Positions 44,183-53,042 of a stretch of DNA of 55,463 nt are shown here, piece after piece. Numbering within the stretch: position 1 is the stretch's first letter; every line of letters begins with the position of its first letter. A program made the position numbers and the translations under genes. The notes below the pieces were generated by a model that was not told the origin of the DNA, made no database searches, and saw only the letters and a program-made list of their open reading frames with translations. The DNA is from Ferrimonas sp044433165. GTDB taxonomy: Bacteria > Pseudomonadota > Gammaproteobacteria > Enterobacterales > Shewanellaceae. The stretch is from the NCBI GenBank assembly GCA_044433165.1, contig JAWXTX010000004.1, forward strand, positions 1 to 55,463. Reading direction: 5' to 3'.

Positions 44183-47100
44183 CTAAAGCAGGGGCTCTGG
44201 GTTCGGTGAAGTGATCTCTAAGACGTGACAGCATTGTGTTGCGTTATCGCTATTCGATTGCGCAAGCAATAGGCCATCTTCACTGAGCTGTTGACGTAGT
44301 TCCTTGGAGCCATCCGTGGTTTCTTCTGTGATGCTTACCGTATCATTGATGTCGTTTCCTATACTTAGAAACGGATCAAGGTTGTCGCTGCTAAAGAGTG
44401 TGACTGTGGAAACGTCTGCTGGTGTTGCAACCCAAGTGTTAGGTTGTGACTCTGCAATGGGCAGGTTGTCTTGCCATAGCGGTAGGTTAGATTCATGCCA
44501 TTGTGAGTGGTTGTTGTCTTCTTGAGGTTCGTGGCCTGTGTGTAATCCATCTGGAATGGATTCGCTGAGCAGTTCGTCGGTTGTCGTTTCCTCTTCAATG
44601 TTCTGGAGCGTAGGCACACCAGTACCGATAATGTTAAGAGTCACTGTTGCAGTATCGGTGGCGCCGTATTCATCCGTGATGGTGTATTCAAAGCTATCTT
44701 GAATGATTTCACCTTCTGTCAGTGCATCAAATTGCGCGTTGGGATCGTAGCTATACGTACCATCACTGTTAATGGTGAGTATTGCGCCACTATCTAATTC
44801 GATAATTGCTTGACCATCTTCATTAAATTCGATGATTTGTTGATTAATATGGGTCAGTGTAAACGCGTCTCCTTGAGGATCATCGTCGTTACTCAAAAGG
44901 GCATTTTCGTTCACCGTTAACACGCTATTGCTGCTAACCAAGTTATCTACATCAGTGGTATTTGTGTTGGTAACGGTTAAGGATGCAAGCAGATAGTCGG
45001 AACTGTCGCCACTGTTTTGTGGGTTTACGGTATTGATTGCAGCAAAAATTAGGGTATCAAACTCGATATCACCGGTGCTGAATTCGAACGTGCCTGTCGT
45101 GCTATTGCCTTCTGTTTTAAAGGTATCGGTTGCAACCAGCTCGCCATTTAAATAAGTGTACCATACCCCTTGTTCACCGCCCTTCTCCGAAGCATAAAGT
45201 TTAGAAACGCTAAAAGTCAGGCTATTCATCGGGTTGTCGAAGGTAAAAATTAGGGCTTCTGAAGCGCCTGTAGCTGCGTTGTATTCAAGTTGTTGATCAA
45301 CCCCGCTACTGTTTGCACTATAAGAGGCTCCAATACCATCGCCATCACTGTTTACTGAAATTTGGCTGCCATCGTTAGTGGTGATTACGCCATTTGCTGC
45401 AATGGTGCCTGTGGTGATTTGATAACCATCGCTGCCCAGCTCCGGTGCCGTAAAGTCGCTATCAAAAACAATATTTATTGTGGCGTCTTGGTAGGCATTG
45501 CCATCGTCTTCTGCATTGACTGAGTTGATGGTGATGATCGCGCTTGCTTGGCTGACGCTGCCATCTGCATCGATGATCTGATAGGTAAAAAGTACATCAC
45601 CGACATAGCCATTATCGAGCGTGTAGGTAAAGCTACCATCATTGTTGAGCGTGACGGAGCCTTGCGTGGTATTTGTGATCAGGGAAAATTGATTTTCGCC
45701 ATCCGCCGAGAGTTGATCATTAGTGGCAACGGTACCGCTATAGCTGATGGTTTGATTGTTGTTGTGGTTCACTAGAAAATGGTCGTCACTGGCTATCGGC
45801 TTATCGTCCACTGGAGTGACGGTAATTAACAGTTTGGCGCTGTCATTGGTGTTCGTGGTGTAAGTGATCTCCGGTACTGTGCCATTCCAATCTGCTTCAG
45901 GTGTAAAGGCGTAAGCCCCGCTGGCGGTCAATACAAGAACGCCAATGCCAATAATGGTAAGCGGTTGGCCTACAACGCCAGTAATCGTGCTGTTGTCGGC
46001 TAACTGAATCGTAAAACCGATCACACTCAGTTCGGTGTCTTCATCAGTATCATTATCCAGTACGTTGCCGTGGGTCGTACCAGAATCTTCGGCGATGCTT
46101 ACCACGTCATCACTCAAGATAGCAGCGTCGTTGACGGCAGTGATACTTGGGGTGGCACTGACTGACGCGCCAATGTTGGTGTCGGTGTTGGTGCCATCGT
46201 TAGGCGTCAGGGTGAACTCTGGCAGAGTGCTACCGCTGTTGACCAAGTTGGCGCCGGCGTCGGTAAGTACCACGGTGTTGCCATCGAGTGCGTAATAACC
46301 ATTGTCGTTATCACTGAGGGTGACGGTAACGCTGTCGCCATCCTCATCGGCGGTGGTGAAGCTTGCGACAAGATCGCCGCTTTCGGTCTCGTCTTCCACA
46401 AAGGTGGTGACATCCCCGAGGGTGATGACTGGGGCGTCGTTGGTGGCAGTGATACTTGGGGTGGCACTGACTGACGCGCCATTGGTTGTGCCATCGTTAG
46501 GTGTGAGGGTGAACTCTGGCAGAGTGCCACCGCTGTTGACCAAGTTGGCGCCGGCGTCGGTAAGTACCACGGTGTTGCCATCGAGTGCGTAATAACCATT
46601 GTCGTTATCACTGAGGGTGACGGTAACGCTGTTGCCATCCTCATCGGCGGTGGTGAAGCTTGCGACAAGATCGCCACTTTCGGTGTCGTCTTCCACAAAG
46701 GTGGTGACATCCCCGAGGGTGATGACTGGGGCGTCGTTGGCGGCAGTGATACTTGGGGTGGCACTGACTGACGCGCCATTGGTTGTGCCATCGTTAGGTG
46801 TCAGGGTGAACTCTGGCAGAGTGCCACCGCTGTTGACCAAGTTGGCGCCGGCGTCGGTAAGTACCACGGTGTTGCCATCGAGTGCGTAATAACCATTGTC
46901 GTTATCACTGAGGGTGACGGTAACGCTGTTGCCATCCTCATCGGCGGTGGTGAAGCTTGCGACAAGATCGCCACTTTCGGTGTCGTCTTCCACAAAGGTG
47001 GTGACATCCCCGAGGGTGATGACTGGGGNNNNNNNNNNCTGAGGGTGACGGTAACGCTGTTGCCATCCTCATCGGCGGTGGTGAAGCTTGCGACAAGATC

Positions 47101-47601
47101 GCCACTTTCGGTGTCGTCTTCCACAAAGGTGGTGACATCCCCGAGGGTGATGACTGGGGATGTTGGTCGCTGATAAATTGATTGAGAATCTGCCAGATTT
47201 TGAACAGTAGTAGTTGTGATCGCATCCACTGAAGTTGTATTAAATGAAGCAGATGCAATGGTTTGAGCACCATTACGATGAATTACTGTAAATTCAGAAT
47301 GCCCACTGTGTGAATTATTATTAGCACTTGTTACCGGGACATCCTCAAAATTCCCCAATTCAACAAATTCTTGAATTACTTCCAGCTCATCGTTTTCTTT
47401 AGAATTTAATGCTAAAAACTGTTTATTTTCTGCAGATAATTTCACTGAAACGCTTGGGTCTGTTATTATTTTTTCGCCAGCATAAACCGTGTCACCAATA
47501 TTTACAGTGCGTTTTACTCCTTGAGTATCAACAACTATGGTACTTGTGGTTCCGATAATATTAGTTATCGTGGTAGTGGATGTAATAATGCTAGCGGCCA
47601 T
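44183..47601 (-). CDS. Large repeat adhesin secreted by the adjacent type I system (interrupted by an assembly gap)
   Basis: Cell-surface adhesin of the LapA/BapA type. About 140 non-repetitive residues at the N-terminus (GTTSTIVVDTQGVKRTVNIG then DTVYAGEKIITDPSVSVKLS) resemble the retention module of such adhesins. Then come near-identical 99-residue cadherin-like repeats (PVITLGDVTTFVEDDTESGD...). After these are diverged VCBS/Big-type domains (AEDSGTTHGNVLDNDTDEDT; FEYTITDEYGATDTATVTLN). The final 140 residues are acidic and low in glycine with no RTX nonapeptides and an unusual CC near the end. ATG 47601 follows AGGGAAG; ATG 47613 is an alternative. The gap at 47029-47038 breaks the frame artificially, so the true length is unknown. 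First gene of the leftward operon. Confidence 0.85.
46124..47157 (-). repeat. Tandem 297-bp repeats encoding 99-residue adhesin domains
   Basis: Units start at 47157, 47026, 46729 and 46432 (minus strand). The last two boundaries and 47026 are exactly 297 bp apart. The unit from 47157 is cut by the gap after 119 bases; units from 47026 and 46729 are nearly identical; the unit from 46432 is diverged and 12 bp longer. Each encodes PVITLGDV...SITAANDA. Differences are few (DDTES/DETES, DGNSV/DGDSV, AAND/ATND), a sign of recent duplication or gene conversion. Confidence 0.95.
47029..47038. other. Assembly gap (10 N) inside the adhesin repeats
   Basis: Ten N lie between two repeat units. From the unit length, the missing sequence must be 176 bases plus a multiple of 297 for the frame to continue, whereas ten N shift it. 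The break is an unresolved repeat, not a frameshift. Confidence 0.95.
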
Positions 47602-47613
47602 AACTTCCCTCAT

Positions 47614-47840
47614 CCATGAGTGAAACTTAATAATCGAATACTTGCCGCTATATTATGTTTTGTTTACTTCATTTGTGTTGATCTGAATACGTGGCGGCAA
47701 TGATATCTAAGCTGATTAGCATATCACTAAATTAAATTGGATTAATAATAAGCTGGATGGTTATATAGGATGGTGGTTTGTGAATTATATGGATATGGCT
47801 TTTAATTATTAAAATTAAAAGCACAAATCACCAATGTTTA
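47614..47840 (-). promoter_or_regulatory. A+T-rich upstream region of the adhesin operon
   Basis: The 227-bp gap between the argR stop and the adhesin start must carry the leftward adhesin promoter. A cataat (minus strand, about 47650) could be a -10. A 7-bp inverted repeat ttgccgc/gcggcaa (47642-47648 and 47694-47700) flanks it. No regulator can be named. Confidence 0.4.
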
Positions 47841-48314
47841 TTAATCTAGATAGTTAAATAACTCCTTTATCATCGTTATCATTGTATCCAGTTGTTTGGT
47901 ATCAGTTGGTGCAATGAAAATCGTATCATCACCGGCAATTGTACCTAATATGCCTTCTGACTTACCCATGGAGTCTAATAAACGAGCAATTAATTGCGCT
48001 GCGCCAGGACTAGAACGCACAACTATCATGCTGCCGTTATGATCTACGTCTAGAACTAAATTGCGTAGTTGAGCATTTGCAGTGGGTACACCAAATTCCG
48101 CCGGTAGGCAGTAAACCATCTCCTGTTTGGCGTTTCGGGTGCGAACTGCGCCAAATTTGCTGAGCATGCGAGATACTTTGGATTGATTGATGTTTTCAAA
48201 GCCAGCGCTTTGCAGTGCAGAAACAATTTCACCTTGTGAACCAAAGCGCTCTTCTTTAAGCAGTAGCTTAAAAATTCGAGTTAACTCATCTTGCTGATTA
48301 CTTGCTTTCATCAT
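47841..48314 (-). CDS. argR: Arginine repressor
   Basis: Hexameric arginine-dependent repressor, 157 residues from ATG 48314. The N-terminal winged helix (LKEERFGSQGEIVSALQSAG then INQSKVSRMLSKFGAVRTRN) binds ARG boxes. The C-terminal domain has the arginine-binding core GAAQLIARLLDSMG and LGTIAGDDTIFIAP, with the GDD aspartates that contact arginine. Two adjacent ATGs (48314, 48311) and a GTG at 48326 are all possible; no strong ribosome-binding site decides. Divergent from mdh, as in Escherichia coli and Vibrio. Confidence 0.96.
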   Translation of the reverse strand: MMKASNQQDELTRIFKLLLKEERFGSQGEIVSALQSAGFENINQSKVSRMLSKFGAVRTRNAKQEMVYCLPAEFGVPTANAQLRNLVLDVDHNGSMIVVRSSPGAAQLIARLLDSMGKSEGILGTIAGDDTIFIAPTDTKQLDTMITMIKELFNYLD

Positions 48315-48345
48315 TGCGTACGTCACTGAATGTAGATGGCTATAG

Positions 48346-48403
48346 ATTGCATAACAACTGAATATCTTTCAACTAAAATGCACCGTTGAAGCATAACAAT
48401 TCA
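48346..48403. promoter_or_regulatory. Candidate ARG boxes upstream of argR
   Basis: Imperfect matches to the 18-bp ARG box (TGAAT-N4-ATTCA) lie upstream of argR: tgcataacaactgaat (48349-48363) and agcataacaattca (48390-48403, with a perfect right half ATTCA). Autorepression of argR is usual. The matches are partial, so this is a suggestion. Confidence 0.35.
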
Positions 48404-48534
48404 CATTGAGTTATCATGAAATACGATTTTTTAGCGTTAATGTAATTGATAGTTACCATTGCTAACTCTTATGTCATTGGGTAATGTGGGTCGCAACTTG
48501 GTGACTTTCGTCACATTTTACCATGGAGGCGACA

Positions 48535-49470
48535 ATGAAAATTGCAGTTTTAGGTGCAGCTGGTGGGATCGGACAAGCGTTAGCGCTGTTGTTGAAACTA
48601 CATTTACCCGCAGGAAGTGAGTTAGCACTTTATGATATTGCTCCTGTCACACCAGGCGTGGCTGCGGACATTAGTCATATTCCTACCGCAGTGAGTGTCA
48701 TGGGGTTTGCTGGCGAAGATCCGACTGGTGCCTTAATAGGGGCGGATTTAGTACTCATTTCTGCTGGTGTGGCTCGTAAACCTGGTATGGATCGCTCCGA
48801 CTTATTTAATATCAATGCCAGTATTATTAGAGATTTAACTCATAAAGTGGCTACTATCTGTCCGAACGCTTGTATTGGTGTAATTACAAATCCAGTAAAT
48901 ACCACGGTGGCGATTGCAGCGGAAGTATTAAAACAAGTAGGTGTCTACAACCCTAAAAAACTCTTTGGTATTACAACGTTGGATGTGATTCGTTCAGAAA
49001 CATTTGTGGCTGAGGCAAAAGGCTTAGCTGTTGATGATGTTCAAGTCAAAGTGATTGGCGGCCATAGTGGCGTAACAATTTTGCCTTTATTGTCGCAAAT
49101 TGAAGGCGTGGCATTTACGGAAGAGGAGGTCGCTGGGCTAACTCATCGAATTCAGAATGCCGGTACCGAAGTGGTAGAAGCAAAAGCGGGTGGTGGCTCT
49201 GCAACACTATCTATGGCGCAGGCGGCATGCCGCTTTGGCTTGTCTGTTGTGCGCGCATTGCAAGGTGAAAAAAATGTGGTTGAGTGTGCATACGTTGAAG
49301 GTGATGGAGCCTTTGCTCGCTTCTTTGCTCAACCTGTTGAGCTTGGTTGTGATGGTATAGAGAACATTATTTCTTATGGTCATTTGAGCGATTTTGAGCA
49401 AAAGGCATTAACCAATATGTTGGACATACTGAATGCAGATATCTCTTTAGGAGAAGAGTTTATTTCTTAA
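48535..49470 (+). CDS. mdh: Malate dehydrogenase
   Basis: NAD-dependent malate dehydrogenase of the TCA cycle, 311 residues, close to Escherichia coli Mdh throughout. Rossmann start MKIAVLGAAGGIGQALALLL; substrate arginines in SAGVARKPGMDRSDLFNINA; NTTVAIAAEVLKQVG; catalytic histidine in VIGGHSGVTILPLLSQ; RIQNAGTEVVEAKAGGGSAT. ATG 48535 has GGAGG five bases upstream; a start four codons earlier would put that site inside the gene. A long terminator follows after about 90 bp. Confidence 0.98.
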   Translation: MKIAVLGAAGGIGQALALLLKLHLPAGSELALYDIAPVTPGVAADISHIPTAVSVMGFAGEDPTGALIGADLVLISAGVARKPGMDRSDLFNINASIIRDLTHKVATICPNACIGVITNPVNTTVAIAAEVLKQVGVYNPKKLFGITTLDVIRSETFVAEAKGLAVDDVQVKVIGGHSGVTILPLLSQIEGVAFTEEEVAGLTHRIQNAGTEVVEAKAGGGSATLSMAQAACRFGLSVVRALQGEKNVVECAYVEGDGAFARFFAQPVELGCDGIENIISYGHLSDFEQKALTNMLDILNADISLGEEFIS

Positions 49471-49560
49471 TAAATCGTTCAGTTTAATATATTGATGATT
49501 TATGTTATAAAATAAAGCTATTAGATTTGATGTGTTTATTAAAAATAGCAGCATTAAATA

Positions 49561-49604
49561 AAATAGAGCCAATCAGCATTGCTGATTGGCTCTATTTTTA
49601 AACG
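49561..49604. terminator. Bidirectional terminator between mdh and amtB
   Basis: A perfect 17-bp stem (aaatagagccaatcagc / gctgattggctctattt, 3-nt loop) with T-rich flanks on both strands lies between two convergent genes. It should stop transcripts from mdh and from glnK-amtB. Confidence 0.92.
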
Positions 49605-49625
49605 AGATCTATCTTAATTTTTAGG

Positions 49626-50879
49626 TTAAGACTGGCTCTTTACAGTTACAAACTCTGGATAGGCATCAATACCACAGTCGGATGCATCCATGCCGTTATA
49701 TTCTTCTTCTTCGCTAACACGAATGCCAATGGTGTATTTTAGTAATGCCCACATTGCAATGCTGGCCCCGAATACCCAAGCAAAAATAATGGCGGCGCCA
49801 ATGAACTGGCTGACAAAGCTGGTTTCTGGATTAGAGAAAGGCACAACCATTAATCCTAAGAAACCACACACACCATGCACTGAAATAGCACCAACGGGAT
49901 CATCGATTTTAATCTTATCCATCGCAATGATCGAGAACACAACCAAGCTTCCACCTAGAGCGCCAATTAGGCCGGCAGTAAGCAGCGATGGTGACAGTGG
50001 GTCTGCAGTAATTGCGACCAAACCTGCAAGAGCACCATTTAAGATCATTGTGAGATCCGCTTTGCGCCATACGATTTTGCATAATACCATTGCAGCTATG
50101 GCACCAAAGGCGGCGGCAGAGTTTGTGTTTACAAAAATCTTAGAAACAGCGGTAGCGTTTTCGACGTCAGACAGTAATAGTTGCGAGCCGCCATTAAAAC
50201 CAAACCAACCTAACCACAGAATAAATGTGCCCAAAGTTGCTAAAGGTAAGTTGGAACCTGGAATCGGATTAATGCTGCCATCGGCATTGTATTTTCCTTT
50301 TCGTGCGCCCAGCAGCAACACCCCAGCCAAAGCCGCGGCTGCCCCAGCCATATGCACAATGCCAGAGCCGGCAAAATCAAAGAAACCAATATCTTTAGAG
50401 ATAAAGCCCCCACCCCAAGTCCAATAGCCTTCAATTGGATAAATAAACCCAGTTAAGATGACCGCAAAGGCTAAAAATGCCCACAGTTTCATGCGCTCAG
50501 CAACTGCTCCTGAAACAATAGACATTGCCGTTGCGACAAAAACTACTTGGAAAAAGAAATCCGACTCTAAGGCGTGATCTGCGCCTTCAGACGCGCTTCC
50601 AATAAGCCCTCCAAGGGTTGGGAAAAAACCGCCTTCAGGATTATCAACATACATAATGTTATAACCGACGAGCAAAAACATGGCGCAAGCAATGGCATAT
50701 AATGCGACGTTTTTAGTTAATATCTCAGTGGTATTTTTGGATCGGACCAGTCCTGCCTCCAACATTGCAAAGCCTACAGTCATCCACATGACTAATGCAC
50801 CAGATATCAGAAAATAAAATGTATCTAGCGCAAACCTTAATTCGGCAACACTGCTGGTTAAATCTGTTATTTGTTCCAT
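49626..50879 (-). CDS. amtB: Ammonium transporter AmtB
   Basis: Inner-membrane ammonium channel, 417 residues, eleven membrane segments. Contains the family signature DFAGSGIVHMAGAAAALAGV with the first pore histidine and ammonium-site Asp, and the second pore histidine in AISVHGVCGFLGL. GGGFISKDIGFF and GLGGNGG-type glycine motifs (LGWFGFNGGSQL) fit Amt proteins. It lies 14 bp after glnK and shares its promoter; PII binding to the cytoplasmic face closes the channel when nitrogen is plentiful. The ribosome-binding site is GGGAG. Confidence 0.96.
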   Translation of the reverse strand: MEQITDLTSSVAELRFALDTFYFLISGALVMWMTVGFAMLEAGLVRSKNTTEILTKNVALYAIACAMFLLVGYNIMYVDNPEGGFFPTLGGLIGSASEGADHALESDFFFQVVFVATAMSIVSGAVAERMKLWAFLAFAVILTGFIYPIEGYWTWGGGFISKDIGFFDFAGSGIVHMAGAAAALAGVLLLGARKGKYNADGSINPIPGSNLPLATLGTFILWLGWFGFNGGSQLLLSDVENATAVSKIFVNTNSAAAFGAIAAMVLCKIVWRKADLTMILNGALAGLVAITADPLSPSLLTAGLIGALGGSLVVFSIIAMDKIKIDDPVGAISVHGVCGFLGLMVVPFSNPETSFVSQFIGAAIIFAWVFGASIAMWALLKYTIGIRVSEEEEYNGMDASDCGIDAYPEFVTVKSQS

Positions 50880-50893
50880 AAATATTGGCTCCC

Positions 50894-51232
50894 TTAAATA
50901 GCATCGTCGTCAAGTTCGCCGGTACGGATACGCACCACACGCTCAAGATCAACGACAAAAATTTTCCCATCTCCAATTTTTCCAGTACTCGCTGCCGCGG
51001 TAATTATTTCAATAAGGTGGTCTACTTTATCGTTGGTAGTGGCGATTTCTAATTTTACTTTAGGCAGAAAATCGACTTGATACTCGGCTCCTCTATAAAG
51101 TTCAGTATGGCCTTTTTGGCGGCCAAATCCTTTTACTTCAGTAACAGTTAAGCCTTCCACACCTAACTCAGCAATGGCTTCTCGCACATCATCGAGCTTA
51201 AAAGGTTTAATAATCGCGCTGACCAGTTTCAT
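50894..51232 (-). CDS. glnK: Nitrogen regulatory PII protein (GlnK)
   Basis: PII signalling protein of 112 residues sensing 2-oxoglutarate, ATP/ADP and glutamine status. Starts MKLVSAIIKPFKLDDVREAI; the T-loop holds the uridylylated tyrosine in GRQKGHTELYRGAEYQVDFL; the B-loop TGKIGDGKIFV binds nucleotide; C-terminal RIRTGELDDDAI. The pairing with amtB and the sigma54-type promoter make this glnK rather than glnB. ATG 51232 follows GCGAGG. Confidence 0.96.
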   Translation of the reverse strand: MKLVSAIIKPFKLDDVREAIAELGVEGLTVTEVKGFGRQKGHTELYRGAEYQVDFLPKVKLEIATTNDKVDHLIEIITAAASTGKIGDGKIFVVDLERVVRIRTGELDDDAI

Positions 51233-51271
51233 TCCTTAATACCTCGCCTTTACAGTTAGTGACGAGACTAT

Positions 51272-51287
51272 TACAACATCCATGCCA
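51272..51287 (-). promoter_or_regulatory. Sigma54 promoter of glnK-amtB
   Basis: On the minus strand TGGCATGGATGTTGTA (51287-51272) matches the sigma54 consensus TGGCACG-N4-TTGCW with the -24 GG intact and C-to-T changes beside it and in the -12 element. It lies 40 bases before the glnK start. Transcription would begin near 51260. Confidence 0.7.
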
Positions 51288-51348
51288 TCTTTTTTTATTG
51301 TTTGGAAGCAAGGATATTAAGGATGAAACGGTCGTAACGAAAAATGCG

Positions 51349-51387
51349 TGCACCATTTTGGTTAGAGTGGTGCACCAAATTAATGCT
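51349..51387 (-). promoter_or_regulatory. Tandem NtrC-type enhancer sites upstream of glnK
   Basis: Two TGCACC half-sites lie exactly 22 bp apart, two helical turns (51349-51354 and 51371-51376). The first continues as TGCACC-N5-GGT, most of the NtrC consensus TGCACC-N5-GGTGCA; the second forms the palindrome TGGTGCACCA with a weak partner. They sit about 60-100 bp upstream of the sigma54 promoter, a normal enhancer position. Confidence 0.65.
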
Positions 51388-51416
51388 ATTGCTCTTTTAT
51401 GGTGCTTGTGAATGAT

Positions 51417-51437
51417 AAAAGGCGGCTTAGCCGCCTT
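51417..51437 (-). terminator. Terminator of nrfA
   Basis: The stem ggcggc/gccgcc with a 3-nt loop is followed on the minus strand by TTTTATC, 10 bases after the nrfA stop. Confidence 0.8.
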
Positions 51438-51446
51438 GGTGTGGAC

Positions 51447-52856
51447 TCATGGCAAGAGTGGGCTGGCACCATATTTTTTATTATATTCTGCTTGCCATTT
51501 GGGGACGATTTCCTGCAAGAACGTCATTTTTTTGCGTTCCATCTCCTCGACATTGATGTGCATTGCAGCTTGTGCTGCGGCTTTGGTCGAGATATCGGGT
51601 ATGGCTACGGGTTGACTCACACCATAGCTGGCAAGTAAGTGCAGTAAATCCGCTCTGGCATTTGCGGCTTCATTGGTGGCACTGGCCAGTAATCGCAGTG
51701 CTTCCGTTGGGTTATGAATGTGTACACCATGAGAGGCAGTGGCCATATCCCACCGAAATTGCCCGTGGCGTATGGCTTGCAATGCTGAAGCCATTTCAGC
51801 TGGGGTTGCCCCCGCTTCCCAAGCTGCCTGTGCTTCAAAGTGTGCTTTTAATAATTGCTGTTCAGCGGCTTGTCGGGCGCTGCTGATCATTTGCTTGAAG
51901 TTATCGACTTGAACCTGCATTTGTTCTTGAGTTTGACTGTGGCAGCGCCCACAGCTGAACTCGTAGCGCTCAAAGGGATTACCTACGTTATGATCGGTAA
52001 ATCGTCGTCCTTCTGCATTGGTTACGACTGGCATATGGCAATCAGTGCAAGCGACTTTATTACGGCCGTGCGTGCTCGTGCGTGATAGCTCAAACCCTGG
52101 ATGTTGTGCTTTGAGCATCGGAGCTTTGGAAATGGGATGGATCCAGTCTGTAAAATTAATGCTGTCGTAGTACGCTCCTATCTGCTCCGCTGTTGTGCCT
52201 TGCCCCCATGGGAATTTTACGAAGTTATCGGGTTGGGTGAGGTAATACTCAACATGGCATTGGCTACAGACCATAGTTTTTTGCTGCCAGTGTTCTGCTT
52301 GTTGCCATGTCCATCCAATCGATTCCATGGCACGGTTGGCAAAAGGTAACGCAATGCGTAGCCGCAAGTTATTATCATGACAATTACCACAGCCAATCAT
52401 GTTGGTGATTTCGCTGCCACCACGAGCCCATTTGCCTTTAAAAAACTGCGCTTCGCTGCTGGTTTCAATAACGCGTGGTACGTCAGGGGATTTACAAGAC
52501 CAGCAAGCCATTGGCATTGGCCCTTCCGTTGGTGTCATTGGGGCACCAGTGCGTAAGTTAGCTCTAATATCAGTAATGGAGTAATAATGACCTCGAGGTT
52601 GATTATCTTCCTTGGCGTAACCAGAGCCGGCCCATAACACCACAATAACTGGGTTTTCTTCTAATACATCAATAATTTCAATGCTTTCACTGGTTTTTAG
52701 CCAAGATTGATAGGGTTGTTGGAAACGCTGGTATGCAGCATTATCCGCAACCGTTATTTGTGGTGCAGAGGGGGATTGGGCAGCGATGACGGGTAAGAAT
52801 GCTGAAGACAATGTACTTAGCAATAATAATGTGCTCGTGCTTGGTAAGTTCCTCAT
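51447..52856 (-). CDS. nrfA: Ammonia-forming cytochrome c552 nitrite reductase
   Basis: Periplasmic pentaheme enzyme reducing nitrite to ammonium with six electrons during anaerobic respiration; 469 residues with a signal peptide (STLLLLSTLSSAFLPVIA). The active-site haem uses the rare CWSCK motif with lysine ligand; four CxxCH haems follow: CGNCH, CSQCH, CTDCH and CGRCH. The catalytic Tyr/His/Arg surroundings are plausible (VEYYLTQPDNFVKFPWG, STHGRNKVACTDCH). ATG 52856 follows AAGGA. No nrfB, nrfC, nrfD or nrfH is adjacent, so the electron donor is encoded elsewhere. Its position beside glnK-amtB is suggestive only. Confidence 0.96.
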   Translation of the reverse strand: MRNLPSTSTLLLLSTLSSAFLPVIAAQSPSAPQITVADNAAYQRFQQPYQSWLKTSESIEIIDVLEENPVIVVLWAGSGYAKEDNQPRGHYYSITDIRANLRTGAPMTPTEGPMPMACWSCKSPDVPRVIETSSEAQFFKGKWARGGSEITNMIGCGNCHDNNLRLRIALPFANRAMESIGWTWQQAEHWQQKTMVCSQCHVEYYLTQPDNFVKFPWGQGTTAEQIGAYYDSINFTDWIHPISKAPMLKAQHPGFELSRTSTHGRNKVACTDCHMPVVTNAEGRRFTDHNVGNPFERYEFSCGRCHSQTQEQMQVQVDNFKQMISSARQAAEQQLLKAHFEAQAAWEAGATPAEMASALQAIRHGQFRWDMATASHGVHIHNPTEALRLLASATNEAANARADLLHLLASYGVSQPVAIPDISTKAAAQAAMHINVEEMERKKMTFLQEIVPKWQAEYNKKYGASPLLP

Positions 52857-52959
52857 CGATGTTCCTTGGCAGCCTGTATTCAGGGAATGCTACAAAGTTA
52901 GTTAACATTGACGCGCCTTTCCTTTTCTTATGCCTCTCAATACTCGAAGGCAAGCAAAA

Positions 52960-52978
52960 TAGCTTCGATACGAAGCTA
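52960..52978. repeat. Perfect inverted repeat upstream of nrfA
   Basis: tagcttcg and cgaagcta flank 3 bases, about 100 bp before nrfA and 65 bp after the yacL stop (both minus strand). It could be a weak terminator for yacL or an operator; there is no T run on the yacL side, and it does not fit FNR or NarL consensus. Confidence 0.4.
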
Positions 52979-53042
52979 AGTAAGCCGCCGATCTCCTTGA
53001 AATTAACAAGTTCGGAGGCATAACGAGCACAGTGAGGTTGGA

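Noticed and set aside
46124..47157. Regular direct repeats as a possible CRISPR or satellite array
   Set aside because: The units are 297 bp, coding and contiguous, with no short spacers; they are protein domain repeats.
46801..47613. Apparent frameshift at the gap producing a proline/serine-rich tail on the adhesin N-terminus
   Set aside because: It is caused by ten N standing for an unknown number of bases; the true frame resumes in the next repeat unit.
49690..50427. 245-codon open frame opposite amtB
   Set aside because: A shadow of the amtB reading frame; composition is unlike a real protein, and amtB is unambiguous.
52998..53012. ttgaaattaacaa upstream of nrfA as an FNR site
   Set aside because: The half-sites are separated by 7 bases instead of 8 and lack the T/A next to each half-site, so it does not fit TTGAT-N4-ATCAA.
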